Assembly (NCBI GenBank): GCA_900766795.1
Contig: CAAFWX010000119.1
Span: 1-12,908 of the forward strand
From: Oscillospiraceae bacterium
GTDB taxonomy: Bacteria; Bacillota_A; Clostridia; Oscillospirales; Ruminococcaceae
DNA length: 12,908 nucleotides
Reading direction: 5' to 3'
The notes under the pieces were generated by a model. The model was given only the letters and a program-made list of their open reading frames with translations, had not been told where the DNA came from and did no database searches. Below are positions 5,422 to 12,908 of the stretch, piece by piece. Position 1 is the stretch's first letter. Every line of letters starts with the position of its first letter. The translations under genes were made by a program, and so were the position numbers.

Positions 5422-6012
5422 TTACTGATATCTTGCCGCCATCTCGGATATGCTGTTGTCGTGGGTAGGCTCGCCGATTGCGCCGAACTTCCACTCGCCG
5501 TTGTAACGATATACCTCGCCGAAAATCATCGCGGTCATTCCGTCGTAGTTCTCGGAAAGGTTGTACTTGCAAAGCTCCTTGCCCGTGTCAGCGTCAACAA
5601 CGCGGATAAACGCGTTCTTTATCATGCCGAAGTGCTGCTTGCGCTGGTTAGCCTGATAGATGTTTACGACAAACACGATTCTGTCAAAGTCCTGAGGAAC
5701 CTTGTTCAGCTCAACAATAATCTGCTCGTCGTCGCCGTCGCCCGCGCCCGTAAGGTTGTCGCCGCAGTGGCGCACTGCGCCGCTTCTGTGAGTGAGGTTT
5801 CCGAAATAAACAACATCAACCGCTCCCATAAGCTTCTTTGTGTTGGCATTTATAAGCATTGCGGACGCGTCGCAATCAATATCTTCCTGCTTAGCAAAAA
5901 GGGAAAACTTTCTGGGCGCCTCATCCCAGCCAAGACCGACAATCAGCGTCTTTAATCCGGCATTGCCTTTAGTGAGGTCAACTTTTTGACCCTTTTGAAG
6001 ATTTACAGACAT
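5422..6012 (-). CDS. terD: TerD-family (tellurium-resistance-type) calcium-binding protein
   Basis: Cytoplasmic protein of the TerD/TerE/CABP1 family, tied to tellurite, phage and general stress responses; the molecular role is unsettled. The protein is 196 aa, the usual size. Visible: N-terminal MSVNLQKGQKVDL, YFGNLTHRSGAVRHCGDNLTG leading into the calcium-binding loop GDNLTGAGDGDDEQI (84-98), and the later FVVNIYQA and NAFIRVVD blocks. The ATG at 6012 has TGGAGG upstream and the promoter is at 6067-6095. It is a single terD copy with no terA/B/C/E neighbours. That differs from classic ter clusters, so a stand-alone stress protein is more likely than a tellurite operon. The 44-aa membrane protein follows on the same transcript. 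Confidence 0.92.
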   Translation of the reverse strand: MSVNLQKGQKVDLTKGNAGLKTLIVGLGWDEAPRKFSLFAKQEDIDCDASAMLINANTKKLMGAVDVVYFGNLTHRSGAVRHCGDNLTGAGDGDDEQIIVELNKVPQDFDRIVFVVNIYQANQRKQHFGMIKNAFIRVVDADTGKELCKYNLSENYDGMTAMIFGEVYRYNGEWKFGAIGEPTHDNSISEMAARYQ

Positions 6013-6066
6013 TTATTATTTACCTCCATTTTGAAATAGATTCGCAGTTAATTGCTATCCATACCT

Positions 6067-6095
6067 ATTATACTACATACTAGCAAAAATTGCAA
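6067..6095 (-). promoter_or_regulatory. promoter of the terD unit
   Basis: Minus strand: -35 TTGCAA (6090-6095), 17-bp spacer, consensus -10 TATAAT (6067-6072). The predicted start is near 6060, about 48 nt before the terD ATG. Confidence 0.75.
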
Positions 6096-6113
6096 GTACC
6101 GCAGGCAGTTATT

Positions 6114-6150
6114 TTTGCGCGGCAAACACGCACTTCCTCATATTTTGAGG
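6114..6150. promoter_or_regulatory. short symmetric elements between the divergent terD and GH3 promoters
   Basis: TTTGC-GCG-GCAAA (6114-6126) and CCTCA-TATTT-TGAGG (6136-6150) are small inverted repeats in the 76 bp between the two -35 boxes. A third, TTGCA-ATCC-TGCAA (6172-6185), covers the -35 of the GH3 promoter. LacI-type regulators of sugar genes often bind sites of this size, but the arms are only 5 bp and may be chance. Confidence 0.3.
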
Positions 6151-6171
6151 ACAGCCATACGCAAAAATGTG

Positions 6172-6200
6172 TTGCAATCCTGCAAAGGTTATGATAAGAT
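6172..6200 (+). promoter_or_regulatory. promoter of the GH3 glycosidase gene
   Basis: -35 TTGCAA (6172-6177), 17-bp spacer, -10 TAAGAT (6195-6200) with an extended -10 TG at 6192-6193. The predicted start is near 6207, 31 nt before the ATG. Confidence 0.7.
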
Positions 6201-6237
6201 ATAAGAAAACGCTGCAATACAACAGGAGGAAACCAAC

Positions 6238-8310
6238 ATGGAAAAATATCTCGACACGAACCTTTCCGCGCTCGAACGCGCAGAAGCGCTCACCGACAAC
6301 CTATCCACCGAACAGCAGGCTGAGCAGCTGCGCTATGACGCGCCCGCTGTGCCGGCGGTGGGGCTTCCCGCGTACAACTGGTGGAACGAGGGGCTGCACG
6401 GCGTGGCGCGCGCAGGCACTGCGACCATGTTCCCGCAGGCAATCGGTCTTGCCGCGGCATTCGACAGGGAGTTAATACACGAAATCGGCAGGATTACGGG
6501 CATTGAAGCGCGCGCAAAATACAATGCGGCGGCATCGCACGGCGACCGCGACATCTACAAGGGGCTTACCCTTTGGGCGCCGAACGTCAATATTTTCCGC
6601 GACCCGCGCTGGGGCAGGGGTCACGAAACCTACGGCGAGGACCCGTATCTCACCGCACGGCTTGGCGTGGAGTTCGTCAAGGGCATTCAGGGCGAGGGGG
6701 AATACCTCACGGCGGCAGCCTGCGCAAAGCACTTTGCCGTGCACAGCGGTCCGGAGGCAGTGCGGCACGAATTTGACGCGCGCGTCAGCGAAAAGGACCT
6801 TGAAGAAACCTATCTCCCCGCATTCAAAGCGCTTGTCACGGAAGCGCATGTTGAGGGCGTGATGGGTGCGTACAACCGCGTAAACGGTGAACCTGCGTGC
6901 GCAAGCAAAATGCTGATGGGCAAGCTTCGGGAATGGGGCTTTGACGGCTACTTTGTTTCCGACTGCTGGGCAATCGCGGATTTCCACACCCACCACATGG
7001 TAACAGCCACCGCGCCCGAATCCGCCGCTATGGCGCTTAAGGCAGGCTGCGACATCAACTGCGGAAACACCTACCTCCACATGCTTTCCGCGCTGGAGCA
7101 GAACCTCGTTTTGCCCGAGGACATTCGCCGCGCCTGCGTTCACGCAATGCGCACAAGAATAAGGCTCGGGCTGCTTGACGGCGCAATGACAGATATCCCC
7201 TACAACGTCATAGCCTGCGACGAGCACAAGGCGCTGTCGCTTGAAGCAGCCGAGAAATCCGCTGTGCTGCTGAAAAACAATGGAATCCTTCCCCTCGACA
7301 GGGACAAGCTTAACACAATAGCCGTCATTGGTCCGAATGCCGACTCACGCGAGGCGCTCTGCGGCAACTACAACGGTATCGCAGACAGGAACATCACTTT
7401 CCTTGAGGGTATACAGGACTCTTTTGATGGGAGGGTGCTTTTCGCACAAGGGTGTCATCTTTTCAAGGACAGATGTCAGGGGCTTTCTCAGCCCGGCGAC
7501 TGCTATGCTGAGGCTGTTGCCTGCGCGGAAAACGCAGATGTCGTCATTTGCTGCGTTGGATTGGACGCTTCCCTTGAGGGCGAGGAGGGCGACACCGGAA
7601 ACGAGTTCTCCTCGGGCGACAAAAAGGACCTGCGCCTGCCCGAAAGTCAGCGTATTCTTCTCGAGAAGCTCAAGGCAACGGGCAAGCCGCTGGTTGTCGT
7701 GCTTGCGGCGGGAAGCGCCATCAACATCGAAGCCGAGCCTGACGCGCTGCTTGACATGTGGTACCCCGGTCAGTTCGGCGGAAAGGCGCTTGCCGAAATC
7801 CTTTTCGGGGAGGTTTCTCCGAGCGGAAAGCTTCCCGTAACGTTCTACAAGGACTCCGACAGGCTTCCCGACTTCACCGACTACTCCATGAATGGCAGAA
7901 CCTACCGATTCTGTTACGACGACAATATCCTCTACCCGTTCGGCTACGGGCTGACCTACTCGCGGTTTGAGGTCGGCGAGCTTTGCGCTGAGAACGGGGA
8001 GATTTCCGTCAGCGTTTCCAACACGGGAAGCCGCGCCGCTTCAAACGTCCTACAGCTTTATGTGAGCAGCGGGATTGAGGGCGCGCCGCTGCGCTCACTG
8101 TGCGGCTTTGAGCGCGTAACGCTTTTGGCGGGAGAAACACGGCGCATTACCCTGCCGCTTTCCGAAAGCGTATTTGAAACGGTTGACGAGAACGGAACCC
8201 GCGCGGTGCGAAGCAGTATTTACAAGCTATATGCGGGATTCTCTCAGCCTGACGCGCTTTCCGAAAAGCTTTCGGGCGAAAGGTGCGCGTGCATTGAAAT
8301 CGTGAAATAA
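6238..8310 (+). CDS. glycoside hydrolase family 3, beta-xylosidase/beta-glucosidase type
   Basis: Retaining exo-glycosidase releasing terminal beta-linked xylose or glucose from short oligosaccharides. The protein is 690 aa without signal peptide or membrane segment, so it is cytoplasmic and probably acts on imported oligosaccharides. Order: GH3 N-terminal barrel with YNWWNEGLHGVARAG (46-60), LWAPNVNIFRDPRWGRGHETYGEDP, AKHFAVHSG, and the nucleophile Asp242 in YFVSDCWAI. The GH3 C-terminal domain carries LEGEEG (446-451), a likely acid/base region, and LPFGYGLTYS-like FGYGLTYS (568-575). A FnIII-like domain covers about 580-680. The NWWNE and VSDC blocks favour the beta-xylosidase (Xyl3A-like) branch, but specificity between xylose and glucose is not settled by sequence. 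RBS AGGAGG precedes the ATG at 6238. Monocistronic, with promoter 6172-6200 and terminator 8336-8367. Confidence 0.92.
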   Translation: MEKYLDTNLSALERAEALTDNLSTEQQAEQLRYDAPAVPAVGLPAYNWWNEGLHGVARAGTATMFPQAIGLAAAFDRELIHEIGRITGIEARAKYNAAASHGDRDIYKGLTLWAPNVNIFRDPRWGRGHETYGEDPYLTARLGVEFVKGIQGEGEYLTAAACAKHFAVHSGPEAVRHEFDARVSEKDLEETYLPAFKALVTEAHVEGVMGAYNRVNGEPACASKMLMGKLREWGFDGYFVSDCWAIADFHTHHMVTATAPESAAMALKAGCDINCGNTYLHMLSALEQNLVLPEDIRRACVHAMRTRIRLGLLDGAMTDIPYNVIACDEHKALSLEAAEKSAVLLKNNGILPLDRDKLNTIAVIGPNADSREALCGNYNGIADRNITFLEGIQDSFDGRVLFAQGCHLFKDRCQGLSQPGDCYAEAVACAENADVVICCVGLDASLEGEEGDTGNEFSSGDKKDLRLPESQRILLEKLKATGKPLVVVLAAGSAINIEAEPDALLDMWYPGQFGGKALAEILFGEVSPSGKLPVTFYKDSDRLPDFTDYSMNGRTYRFCYDDNILYPFGYGLTYSRFEVGELCAENGEISVSVSNTGSRAASNVLQLYVSSGIEGAPLRSLCGFERVTLLAGETRRITLPLSESVFETVDENGTRAVRSSIYKLYAGFSQPDALSEKLSGERCACIEIVK

Positions 8311-8335
8311 GACACCGTAATATCCCCAAAAAATC

Positions 8336-8367
8336 AAACGGACGAGCCGAAAGACCCGTCCGTTTTT
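8336..8367. terminator. bidirectional terminator between GH3 and galM
   Basis: AAACGGACG (8336-8344) pairs with CGTCCGTTT (8357-8365) around a 12-base loop. It is followed by TT on the plus strand after a T-ending stem (TTTTT in all), and by GATTTTTT on the minus strand, so it can end both convergent genes. Confidence 0.85.
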
Positions 8368-8430
8368 GTACTACTAACAATTATTGCAAGGGTAGATTAA
8401 CCGCCCGCAGAAAATAAGATTTCGCGTTTC

Positions 8431-8456
8431 TACGAGCGACCAGAGGTCGCCCCTAC
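8431..8456 (-). repeat. intergenic-repeat-like hairpin forming the galM stop codon
   Basis: Minus strand reads GTAGGGGCGACC-TCT-GGTCGC-TCGTA: a perfect 6-bp hairpin GCGACC/GGTCGC (8436-8450) after TAGGGG. This TAGGGGCGA-hairpin pattern resembles short dispersed intergenic repeats I recall from Clostridia genomes; only one copy lies in this window, so repeat status is inferred. The TAG at its edge (8453-8455) is the galM stop. There is no T-run, so it is not a terminator. From 8368 to 8430 nothing else was recognised. Confidence 0.45.
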
Positions 8457-9505
8457 TGTACGGAGAACTCGTAGGTGGTGGTGAAGTGGTACTTCTCCCC
8501 TGCCTTGAGGAAGCAGCTTCCGTACTTCTCGATGAACTCGGGCTGGTTGGGAGTATCGGGGCAGAACTGGCTTTCGAGGCAGAGTCCCGCGTACTTGTTG
8601 TACTTCTTGCCGCACTTGCCGTTCTCGCCGTCAAGTCCGATTCCGATGTAGAACTGCACGGCGGGCTTGTCGGTGTATACGGTCATAACCCTGCCGCTCG
8701 TCGGCTCGTAAACGGTGGCGGCGGTGCGCATTTCACCCGCAGCGCCGAGAATGAAGTTGTGGTCATAGCCGTTCGGGAGCCTGCCGTTGTCCATGTCCTC
8801 GCCGACTTTCTTGCCTGTTCTGAAATCGAACGCTGTGCCCTCGACAGACTCAATCTCGCCCGTGGGAATCAGCAGCGCGTCCACAGGTGTGTATGCCTCG
8901 GAGTTTATCTGCACAACGTGCTCCTTGATATCGCCGTTTCCCGCGCCCTTAAGGTTGAAGTAGGAATGGTTGGTGAGGTTCACTACGGTGTCCTTGTCGG
9001 TTACGGCGGTGTAGTCGATTTCAAGTCCGTTCTTGTTGGTGAGGGTGTATTTCACCTTGATGGTGAGAGTGCCGGGGAAGTTCTCCTCACCGTCGGGGCT
9101 TACAAGCCCGAAGGTTACGGAAGGCTCCTCTGCGTCAACTACCTCCTCAACCGTCCAGACGCGCTTGTTATATCCGAAGAAGCCGCCGTGCAGGTGGTTC
9201 ACCTCGTTGTCGTTTTTGGAGAGTTGGTACTCCGTGCCGTTTACGGTAATCAGCGCCCTGCCGATTCGGTTTGCGTATCTTCCGACAAGCGCACCGTGGC
9301 AGGAGTTTCCGTCAACGTACTCCTGAAGCGTGTCATAGCCGAGTACAACGTCCTCAAAGCTGCCGTTTCTGTCGGGCACTTTCAGCTGCACAACCGCGCC
9401 GCCGAAATTGGTGAGCGCAGCGCTCATGCCGTTCTTGTTTGTCAGCGTGAACAGCAGGCATTTGTAGCCGCGGAAAAATCCAAATTCCTTTGATGTGATA
9501 CTCAT
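8453..9505 (-). CDS. galM: aldose 1-epimerase (galactose mutarotase)
   Basis: Interconverts alpha and beta anomers of aldoses such as galactose, glucose or xylose in the cytoplasm. The protein is 350 aa, the usual length. Visible motifs: GRYANRI (75-81), NHLHGG (103-108), the catalytic acid His180 in TNHSYFNL, YDHNF with Asp248, and the catalytic base Glu311 in LESQFCPDTPN. The ATG at 9505 has GGAGG 11 bases upstream. It starts 20 bp after the MCP stop with no promoter between, so it is co-transcribed with the chemoreceptor. The C-terminus ends in YEFSVQ and the stop lies at the edge of a repeat-like hairpin; the end looks normal for the family. A role after the GH3 enzyme, whose retaining product is a beta-anomer, is plausible. 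Confidence 0.95.
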   Translation of the reverse strand: MSITSKEFGFFRGYKCLLFTLTNKNGMSAALTNFGGAVVQLKVPDRNGSFEDVVLGYDTLQEYVDGNSCHGALVGRYANRIGRALITVNGTEYQLSKNDNEVNHLHGGFFGYNKRVWTVEEVVDAEEPSVTFGLVSPDGEENFPGTLTIKVKYTLTNKNGLEIDYTAVTDKDTVVNLTNHSYFNLKGAGNGDIKEHVVQINSEAYTPVDALLIPTGEIESVEGTAFDFRTGKKVGEDMDNGRLPNGYDHNFILGAAGEMRTAATVYEPTSGRVMTVYTDKPAVQFYIGIGLDGENGKCGKKYNKYAGLCLESQFCPDTPNQPEFIEKYGSCFLKAGEKYHFTTTYEFSVQ

Positions 9506-9525
9506 GTGAGATTTCCTCCGTAGTG

Positions 9526-11739
9526 TTAATATTTGTCATCGTCAAGGACGATGTTTCTCTTGACAGGCTGCATGGTTGCCGCCGTTTTTACCGCAGTTTT
9601 CTCGGGCTTCGCTGGCTTTGCTTCTGCCTTGGGAGCAGGCTTAGGCTCGGGTCTTGCGGGCTTGGCTTCTGCTTTGGGAGCGGGCTTAGGCTCGGGCTTC
9701 GCGGGATTTGCAGGCTTTGATTCTGCTTTAGGAGCAGGCTTAGGCTCGGGCTTTGCAGGCTTTGCTGCCGCCTTGGGAGCGGGCTTAGGCTCGGGCTTCG
9801 CGGGATTTGCAGGCTTGGCTTCTGCCTTGGGAGCGGGTTTAGGAGCAGGCTTTGTTTTGGGCTTTGCGGCGGGGCTTGTTTTGCCGCTCACATCTGCGGT
9901 CAGCAGCTCGGGCTTGGGAGCCGCCGCTTCCTTTGCGGTCAGTGTTCCAAGCGGCTTGCCGTTATGCTCGGGAAGCGTCACGGGCACAGACGCACGCTGC
10001 TTCTTCTCGTCTACCTTGAAGCGCTCCACCATCTCAAGCAGCACCTTGCTCTGCTCGGAAAGCTCCTTGCTGGATGCCGCGCACTCCTCTGCTGTGCCGC
10101 TTGTCATCTGAACCGTGCGGGAGATGTTCTCCATGTTGGAGAGAATCTGCGCAACGGAATCCGCCTGCTCAGAGGAAGCCGACGCGATTTTCTCAATTAT
10201 GCTTGCAGTGCCGTCGGTTTTCTCCACGATTTGTCCGAGGATTTCGGCGGTGTCATTCGCCATAACCGTACCGTTTTCCACCGCTTTCAGGGCGGTGTGG
10301 ATAAGCTCTGTTGTGCTCTTTGCAGACTCAGCCGTTTTGCTTGCCAGCGCGCCGACCTCGCCCGCAACCACTGCGAAGCCCTGACCCGCTTCACCTGCAC
10401 GGGCTGCCTCAATCGCAGCATTGAGCGAGAGAATGTTCGTCTGGAAAGAAATATCCTGAATCGTCTTTATTATGTTTTCAATCTCGGAGGAGGTTGCGTT
10501 GATTTCCGCCATTGCCTTGAGCATGTTATCCATTCGGGAGTTGCTCTCGTTGACCAGACGGCTGGACTCGTTTGCAAGACGGCTTGCGTTCTGGGCATTG
10601 TCGGCGTTGGCGGTAATCTTTTGGGAGATGTCCACCACGGCGGTATTGAGCGACTCGATGGAAGCCGCCTGCTCTGCTGCCGCTTCGGAAAGCGCGGAAG
10701 AGTTCTGCGACATCTCCTCTGAGCTTTCGGCAACGTCCTTTCCCGACTCGGAGAGCTGCTTCACAACAGCGCTCATCGAGTTAATTATGCCGCCCAGCGC
10801 ATTTCCGATTGGCTCGTATTCGCCTATGTAGTCCGCTGCGGGAGTAACGCAGAGATTCTGCTTTGCAACCTCCTCGGCGGTAACATGAATGTCGGAGATG
10901 ATGTGCGTGATGTAATCCGACATGCCGTTTACCGCTTCGGAAAGGTCCTGAAGCTCGTCGTTGGTGTCCACATCAACCTTCGGCGTGGAGAGCCTGCCCT
11001 CGGCAATGTCGGTGACTTTGCTGCTTATGGCAAAAATGGGCTTGGTTATCATTCGGGCAACCCGCCTTACGAAAATAAAGCCCGCAATTGCACTGATAAG
11101 AATGATTATGCTGTCAATGAGTATATTCTTTCTGATACCGTCCACAAAGCCTTTCATGGGGCTGCACACAAACACCTGCCAGCCGTCGGTGTTCTCGATA
11201 ACTGCCGAACCGACAACGTATTTCTTTCTGTCGATGGTGGCTCTGTCGCCGTCCTCAACCGCAATCTGTACGTCGGTGTTGCTCATTAGCACAGTACCCT
11301 GCTTGTCGGTGACAAACATCACGCTGTTTTCGCCGATGTGTTCCGCTGAAGCCATCTCATCAAGCCAGCCCGCGTCTGTTGTCACGGTCACAGCCCCCGC
11401 GGAAATCGAAATCTCGCCGCCGCTCATGGATACGGAACTTCCGCTCCCGCTGTATGGGGTTATCGACTTTATGGCGCTGTCGGCAGCCATAAGCTCCGCC
11501 GCCTGCGGAGCGTCAGCCTGAATCAGCCCTGCCACAGACTCATAGCTGTCAAGCTGCGACTCAATATGATGTGCGATGGACACCGTTCGCTGGGTCATAA
11601 TGCTGTCCATGGCAGCCATGCTCTGCTTTGCAATCAGAATCACACCCACGATGGTTGTGGAAAACATTCCGTACACAAACACACCGATAAATGCCGCCAT
11701 AATCTTGCTGAACAGCGGAAATCTTTTCTTTTTCTTCAA
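9526..11739 (-). CDS. methyl-accepting chemotaxis protein with Pro/Ala/Lys repeat tail
   Basis: Transmembrane chemoreceptor controlling CheA. The protein is 737 aa: basic N-terminus, TM1 (about 11-36), an extracytoplasmic Cache-like sensor (about 37-204), TM2 (about 205-225) and HAMP (about 224-280). A long coiled-coil signalling domain follows, with the conserved tip [20 protein letters not shown] (427-446) and [19 protein letters not shown]. After about 580 comes an unusual tail: [15 protein letters not shown] repeats (about 622-713), then [10 protein letters not shown] at the end. The start is TTG at 11739 with AGGAGAGG 7 bases upstream. An internal ATG (Met14) would cut into TM1, so TTG is preferred. 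The sensor ligand cannot be told from sequence. First gene of the unit with galM; promoter at 11860-11888. Confidence 0.93.
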   Translation of the reverse strand: MKKKKRFPLFSKIMAAFIGVFVYGMFSTTIVGVILIAKQSMAAMDSIMTQRTVSIAHHIESQLDSYESVAGLIQADAPQAAELMAADSAIKSITPYSGSGSSVSMSGGEISISAGAVTVTTDAGWLDEMASAEHIGENSVMFVTDKQGTVLMSNTDVQIAVEDGDRATIDRKKYVVGSAVIENTDGWQVFVCSPMKGFVDGIRKNILIDSIIILISAIAGFIFVRRVARMITKPIFAISSKVTDIAEGRLSTPKVDVDTNDELQDLSEAVNGMSDYITHIISDIHVTAEEVAKQNLCVTPAADYIGEYEPIGNALGGIINSMSAVVKQLSESGKDVAESSEEMSQNSSALSEAAAEQAASIESLNTAVVDISQKITANADNAQNASRLANESSRLVNESNSRMDNMLKAMAEINATSSEIENIIKTIQDISFQTNILSLNAAIEAARAGEAGQGFAVVAGEVGALASKTAESAKSTTELIHTALKAVENGTVMANDTAEILGQIVEKTDGTASIIEKIASASSEQADSVAQILSNMENISRTVQMTSGTAEECAASSKELSEQSKVLLEMVERFKVDEKKQRASVPVTLPEHNGKPLGTLTAKEAAAPKPELLTADVSGKTSPAAKPKTKPAPKPAPKAEAKPANPAKPEPKPAPKAAAKPAKPEPKPAPKAESKPANPAKPEPKPAPKAEAKPARPEPKPAPKAEAKPAKPEKTAVKTAATMQPVKRNIVLDDDKY
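9625..9822 (-). repeat. two tandem 99-bp repeats inside the MCP tail
   Basis: Two in-frame copies (9724-9822, 9625-9723), each an 18-aa unit of the form [18 protein letters not shown] plus a 15-aa unit of the form [15 protein letters not shown]. The DNA copies differ at roughly a dozen of 99 positions by eye. Shorter, less regular repeats continue on both sides (about 9601-9876). Confidence 0.9.
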
Positions 11740-11859
11740 GAGTTATCCTCTCCTTCAAATGAATTATGCATGGCAGGTTTTCGCCCGCAACGCAAAACCG
11801 CACCCCTCTCGGAAAGACTAAAGCAAAATACGATTCCTCTCCACAAGAGTGTTATATAT

Positions 11860-11888
11860 AGTATACAACAATTATCCACAAAAGTCAA
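11860..11888 (-). promoter_or_regulatory. strong promoter of the MCP-galM unit
   Basis: Minus strand: -35 TTGACT (11883-11888), 17-bp spacer, -10 TATACT (11860-11865), each 5 of 6 to consensus. The predicted start is near 11853. It leaves a ~113-nt leader before the TTG start at 11739, which contains a 6-bp stem GGTTTT/AAAACC (11776-11799). No known riboswitch was recognised in the leader. Confidence 0.75.
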
Positions 11889-11945
11889 TCAAGTTTTTTC
11901 GTTTCTTCGTATATTTTCACGATAAAAGCTGCGTGCGGGCATGGG

Positions 11946-11985
11946 AAAAGCCCCGCAGACTTCCTTTCGGATATGCGCGGGGCTT
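11946..11985 (-). terminator. terminator of the citrate synthase gene
   Basis: Minus strand: AAGCCCCGC pairs perfectly with GCGGGGCTT (plus-strand 11977-11985 and 11948-11956) with an inner CCGAAAGG hairpin, then TTCCC. The T-run is short (CTTTTCCC) but the stem is strong and lies about 11 bp after the stop codon. Confidence 0.7.
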
Positions 11986-11995
11986 GGAAAATCTT

Positions 11996-12893
11996 TTACT
12001 TCTGCTCTTTCATGACGCTCATATATGCGGGGCGGATTATCTTTCCTGCGCTCGCAAGCTCCTCTATGCGGTGAGCGCTCCAGCCGACAATGCGGGCAAC
12101 GGCGAATATCGCGGTGAACAGCTCGGACGGGATTCCCAGCATATCGTAAACAAAGCCGCTGTAAAAATCCACGTTCGGGCTGACGCCTTTCATTATCTTG
12201 CGCTGCTGCGCGATAAGCATGGGAGCGGTTTCCTCAATGTGCTCGTAGAGCGCGAGGTCGTCCTCCCTGCCCTTTGCCGCGGCAAGCTTCTCCACAAAGC
12301 TGCGGAAAATGCGCTCTCTCGGGTCGGACAGCGAATACACGGCATGTCCCATACCGTAGATAAGCCCCTTTCCGTCAAAGGCTTCGCCGCGCAGTATCTT
12401 CGCAAGGTAATCCGTCACGGCAGCCTTGTCCTTGGTGTTGACATTTTCGCGGATATTCTCCATCATCTCCATAACCTTGATGTTCGCGCCGCCGTGCTTG
12501 GGACCCTTTAGCGACGACATTGCCGCCGCAATGGTGGAATAGGTGTCCGAGCCGGAGGATGTGACAACGCGGGTGGTAAAGGTGGAGTTGTTGCCGCCGC
12601 CGTGCTCCATGTGCAGCATGAGCGCAACGTCCAGCACCTTGGCTTCAAGCTCGGTGTAGCTCTTGTCGGGGCGCAGCATCATAAGCAGGTTCTCCGCCGT
12701 CGAAAGCGATGGGTCGGGACGGTGGATATACATGCTCTCGTTGTTCTCGTAGTGGTTGTATGCGTGATAGCCGTATGCCGCAAGCATCGGGAACTGCGCT
12801 ATCAGCATAAGGCACTGGCGCAGGGAATTGGAGATGCTTGTATTCAGCATATCGTCGTCATAGCTTGCAAGGGTGAGTATGCTTCGGGTCATG
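11996..12893 (-). CDS. gltA: citrate synthase, N-terminal part missing at contig end
   Basis: Condenses acetyl-CoA and oxaloacetate to citrate. About 298 residues of the C-terminal part are present, roughly two thirds of a normal subunit; the 5' part lies beyond the contig end. Numbered from the methionine at 12892: LHMEHGGGNNSTF (93-105), SLKGPKHGGAN (127-137, His133), GMGHAVYSLSDPR (180-192, His183) and NVDFYSG (240-246, Asp242). These three residues match the catalytic His264, His305 and Asp362 of E. coli citrate synthase. The methionine at 12892 is internal and not the start. Bases 12894-12908 are adapter, so the frame beyond is not genomic. In an anaerobe of this type the enzyme most likely serves 2-oxoglutarate/glutamate synthesis. 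Confidence 0.95.
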
Positions 12894-12908
12894 AGATCGG
12901 AAGAGCAC
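12894..12908 (+). other. Illumina adapter sequence at contig end
   Basis: The last 15 bases, AGATCGGAAGAGCAC, are identical to the start of the standard TruSeq adapter. They interrupt the citrate synthase frame at the contig edge, so they are read-through adapter left in the assembly. Confidence 0.95.

Noticed and set aside
5422..6012. Tellurite-resistance operon
   Set aside because: Only one TerD-family gene is present, without terB, terC or other ter genes.
9600..9876. Regular repeats resembling a CRISPR array
   Set aside because: Repeats are contiguous, in frame, without unique spacers, and encode a coherent protein tail.
9533..10111. 192-aa Gly/Ala/Leu-rich plus-strand frame opposite the MCP tail
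   Set aside because: It is the antisense shadow of the [10 protein letters not shown] repeats; the minus-strand MCP frame has motifs, RBS, promoter and correct family length.
11740..11853. Riboswitch in the MCP leader, for example c-di-GMP
   Set aside because: The leader has only a 6-bp stem and lacks the conserved GEMM core and receptor.

Overview
The window looks like a chromosomal contig end from a Gram-positive anaerobe of the Clostridia, most likely a Ruminococcus-like member of the Oscillospiraceae. The evidence is a class B sortase, a short ThiI without rhodanese domain paired with a NifS-type cysteine desulfurase, a cytoplasmic GH3 glycosidase, Firmicutes-style ribosome binding sites (GGAGG) and promoters, and clostridial-looking MCP and citrate synthase sequences. 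No tRNA, rRNA, CRISPR array, phage or transposase gene was seen. The last 15 bases (12894-12908) match the Illumina TruSeq adapter, so the right edge is an assembly artefact rather than genome.

Layout. (1) 1-4010, minus strand: a tightly packed operon read right to left from a good promoter at 4062-4090: cysteine desulfurase, thiI, a stand-alone CinA C-terminal domain (PncC-type NMN deamidase), then a class B sortase cut by the left edge. The first two form the usual sulfur relay for tRNA 4-thiouridine. (2) 4091-4474 is a dense non-coding region. It holds GTTACA direct and inverted repeats, a promoter, a ~74-nt predicted transcript with its own terminator and an anti-Shine-Dalgarno motif, a second promoter and a hairpin at the predicted mRNA 5' end. 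It leads into a 45-aa protein with 11 cysteines (4475-4612), absent from standard long-ORF calls. (3) 4651-6095, minus strand: terD-family gene, a 44-aa single-pass membrane protein, and ybaK (Cys-tRNA(Pro) deacylase), ending at a bidirectional terminator shared with the cysteine-rich gene. (4) 6172-8367, plus strand: a GH3 enzyme of beta-xylosidase/beta-glucosidase type with its own promoter, divergent from terD. (5) 8431-11888, minus strand: a chemoreceptor with a Pro/Ala/Lys repeat tail, followed 20 bp later by galM (aldose 1-epimerase), whose stop codon lies in an intergenic-repeat-like hairpin. (6) 11946-12893, minus strand: citrate synthase lacking its N-terminal part.

How the genes fit together. 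GH3 and GalM are both compatible with cytoplasmic use of imported plant-derived sugars, and the chemoreceptor shares a transcript with galM. Cysteine desulfurase, the cysteine-rich peptide and YbaK are neighbours that all concern cysteine, which may be chance. The most promising unexplained part is 4146-4612: a repeat array, a candidate small RNA or attenuator, and the cysteine-rich mini-protein.
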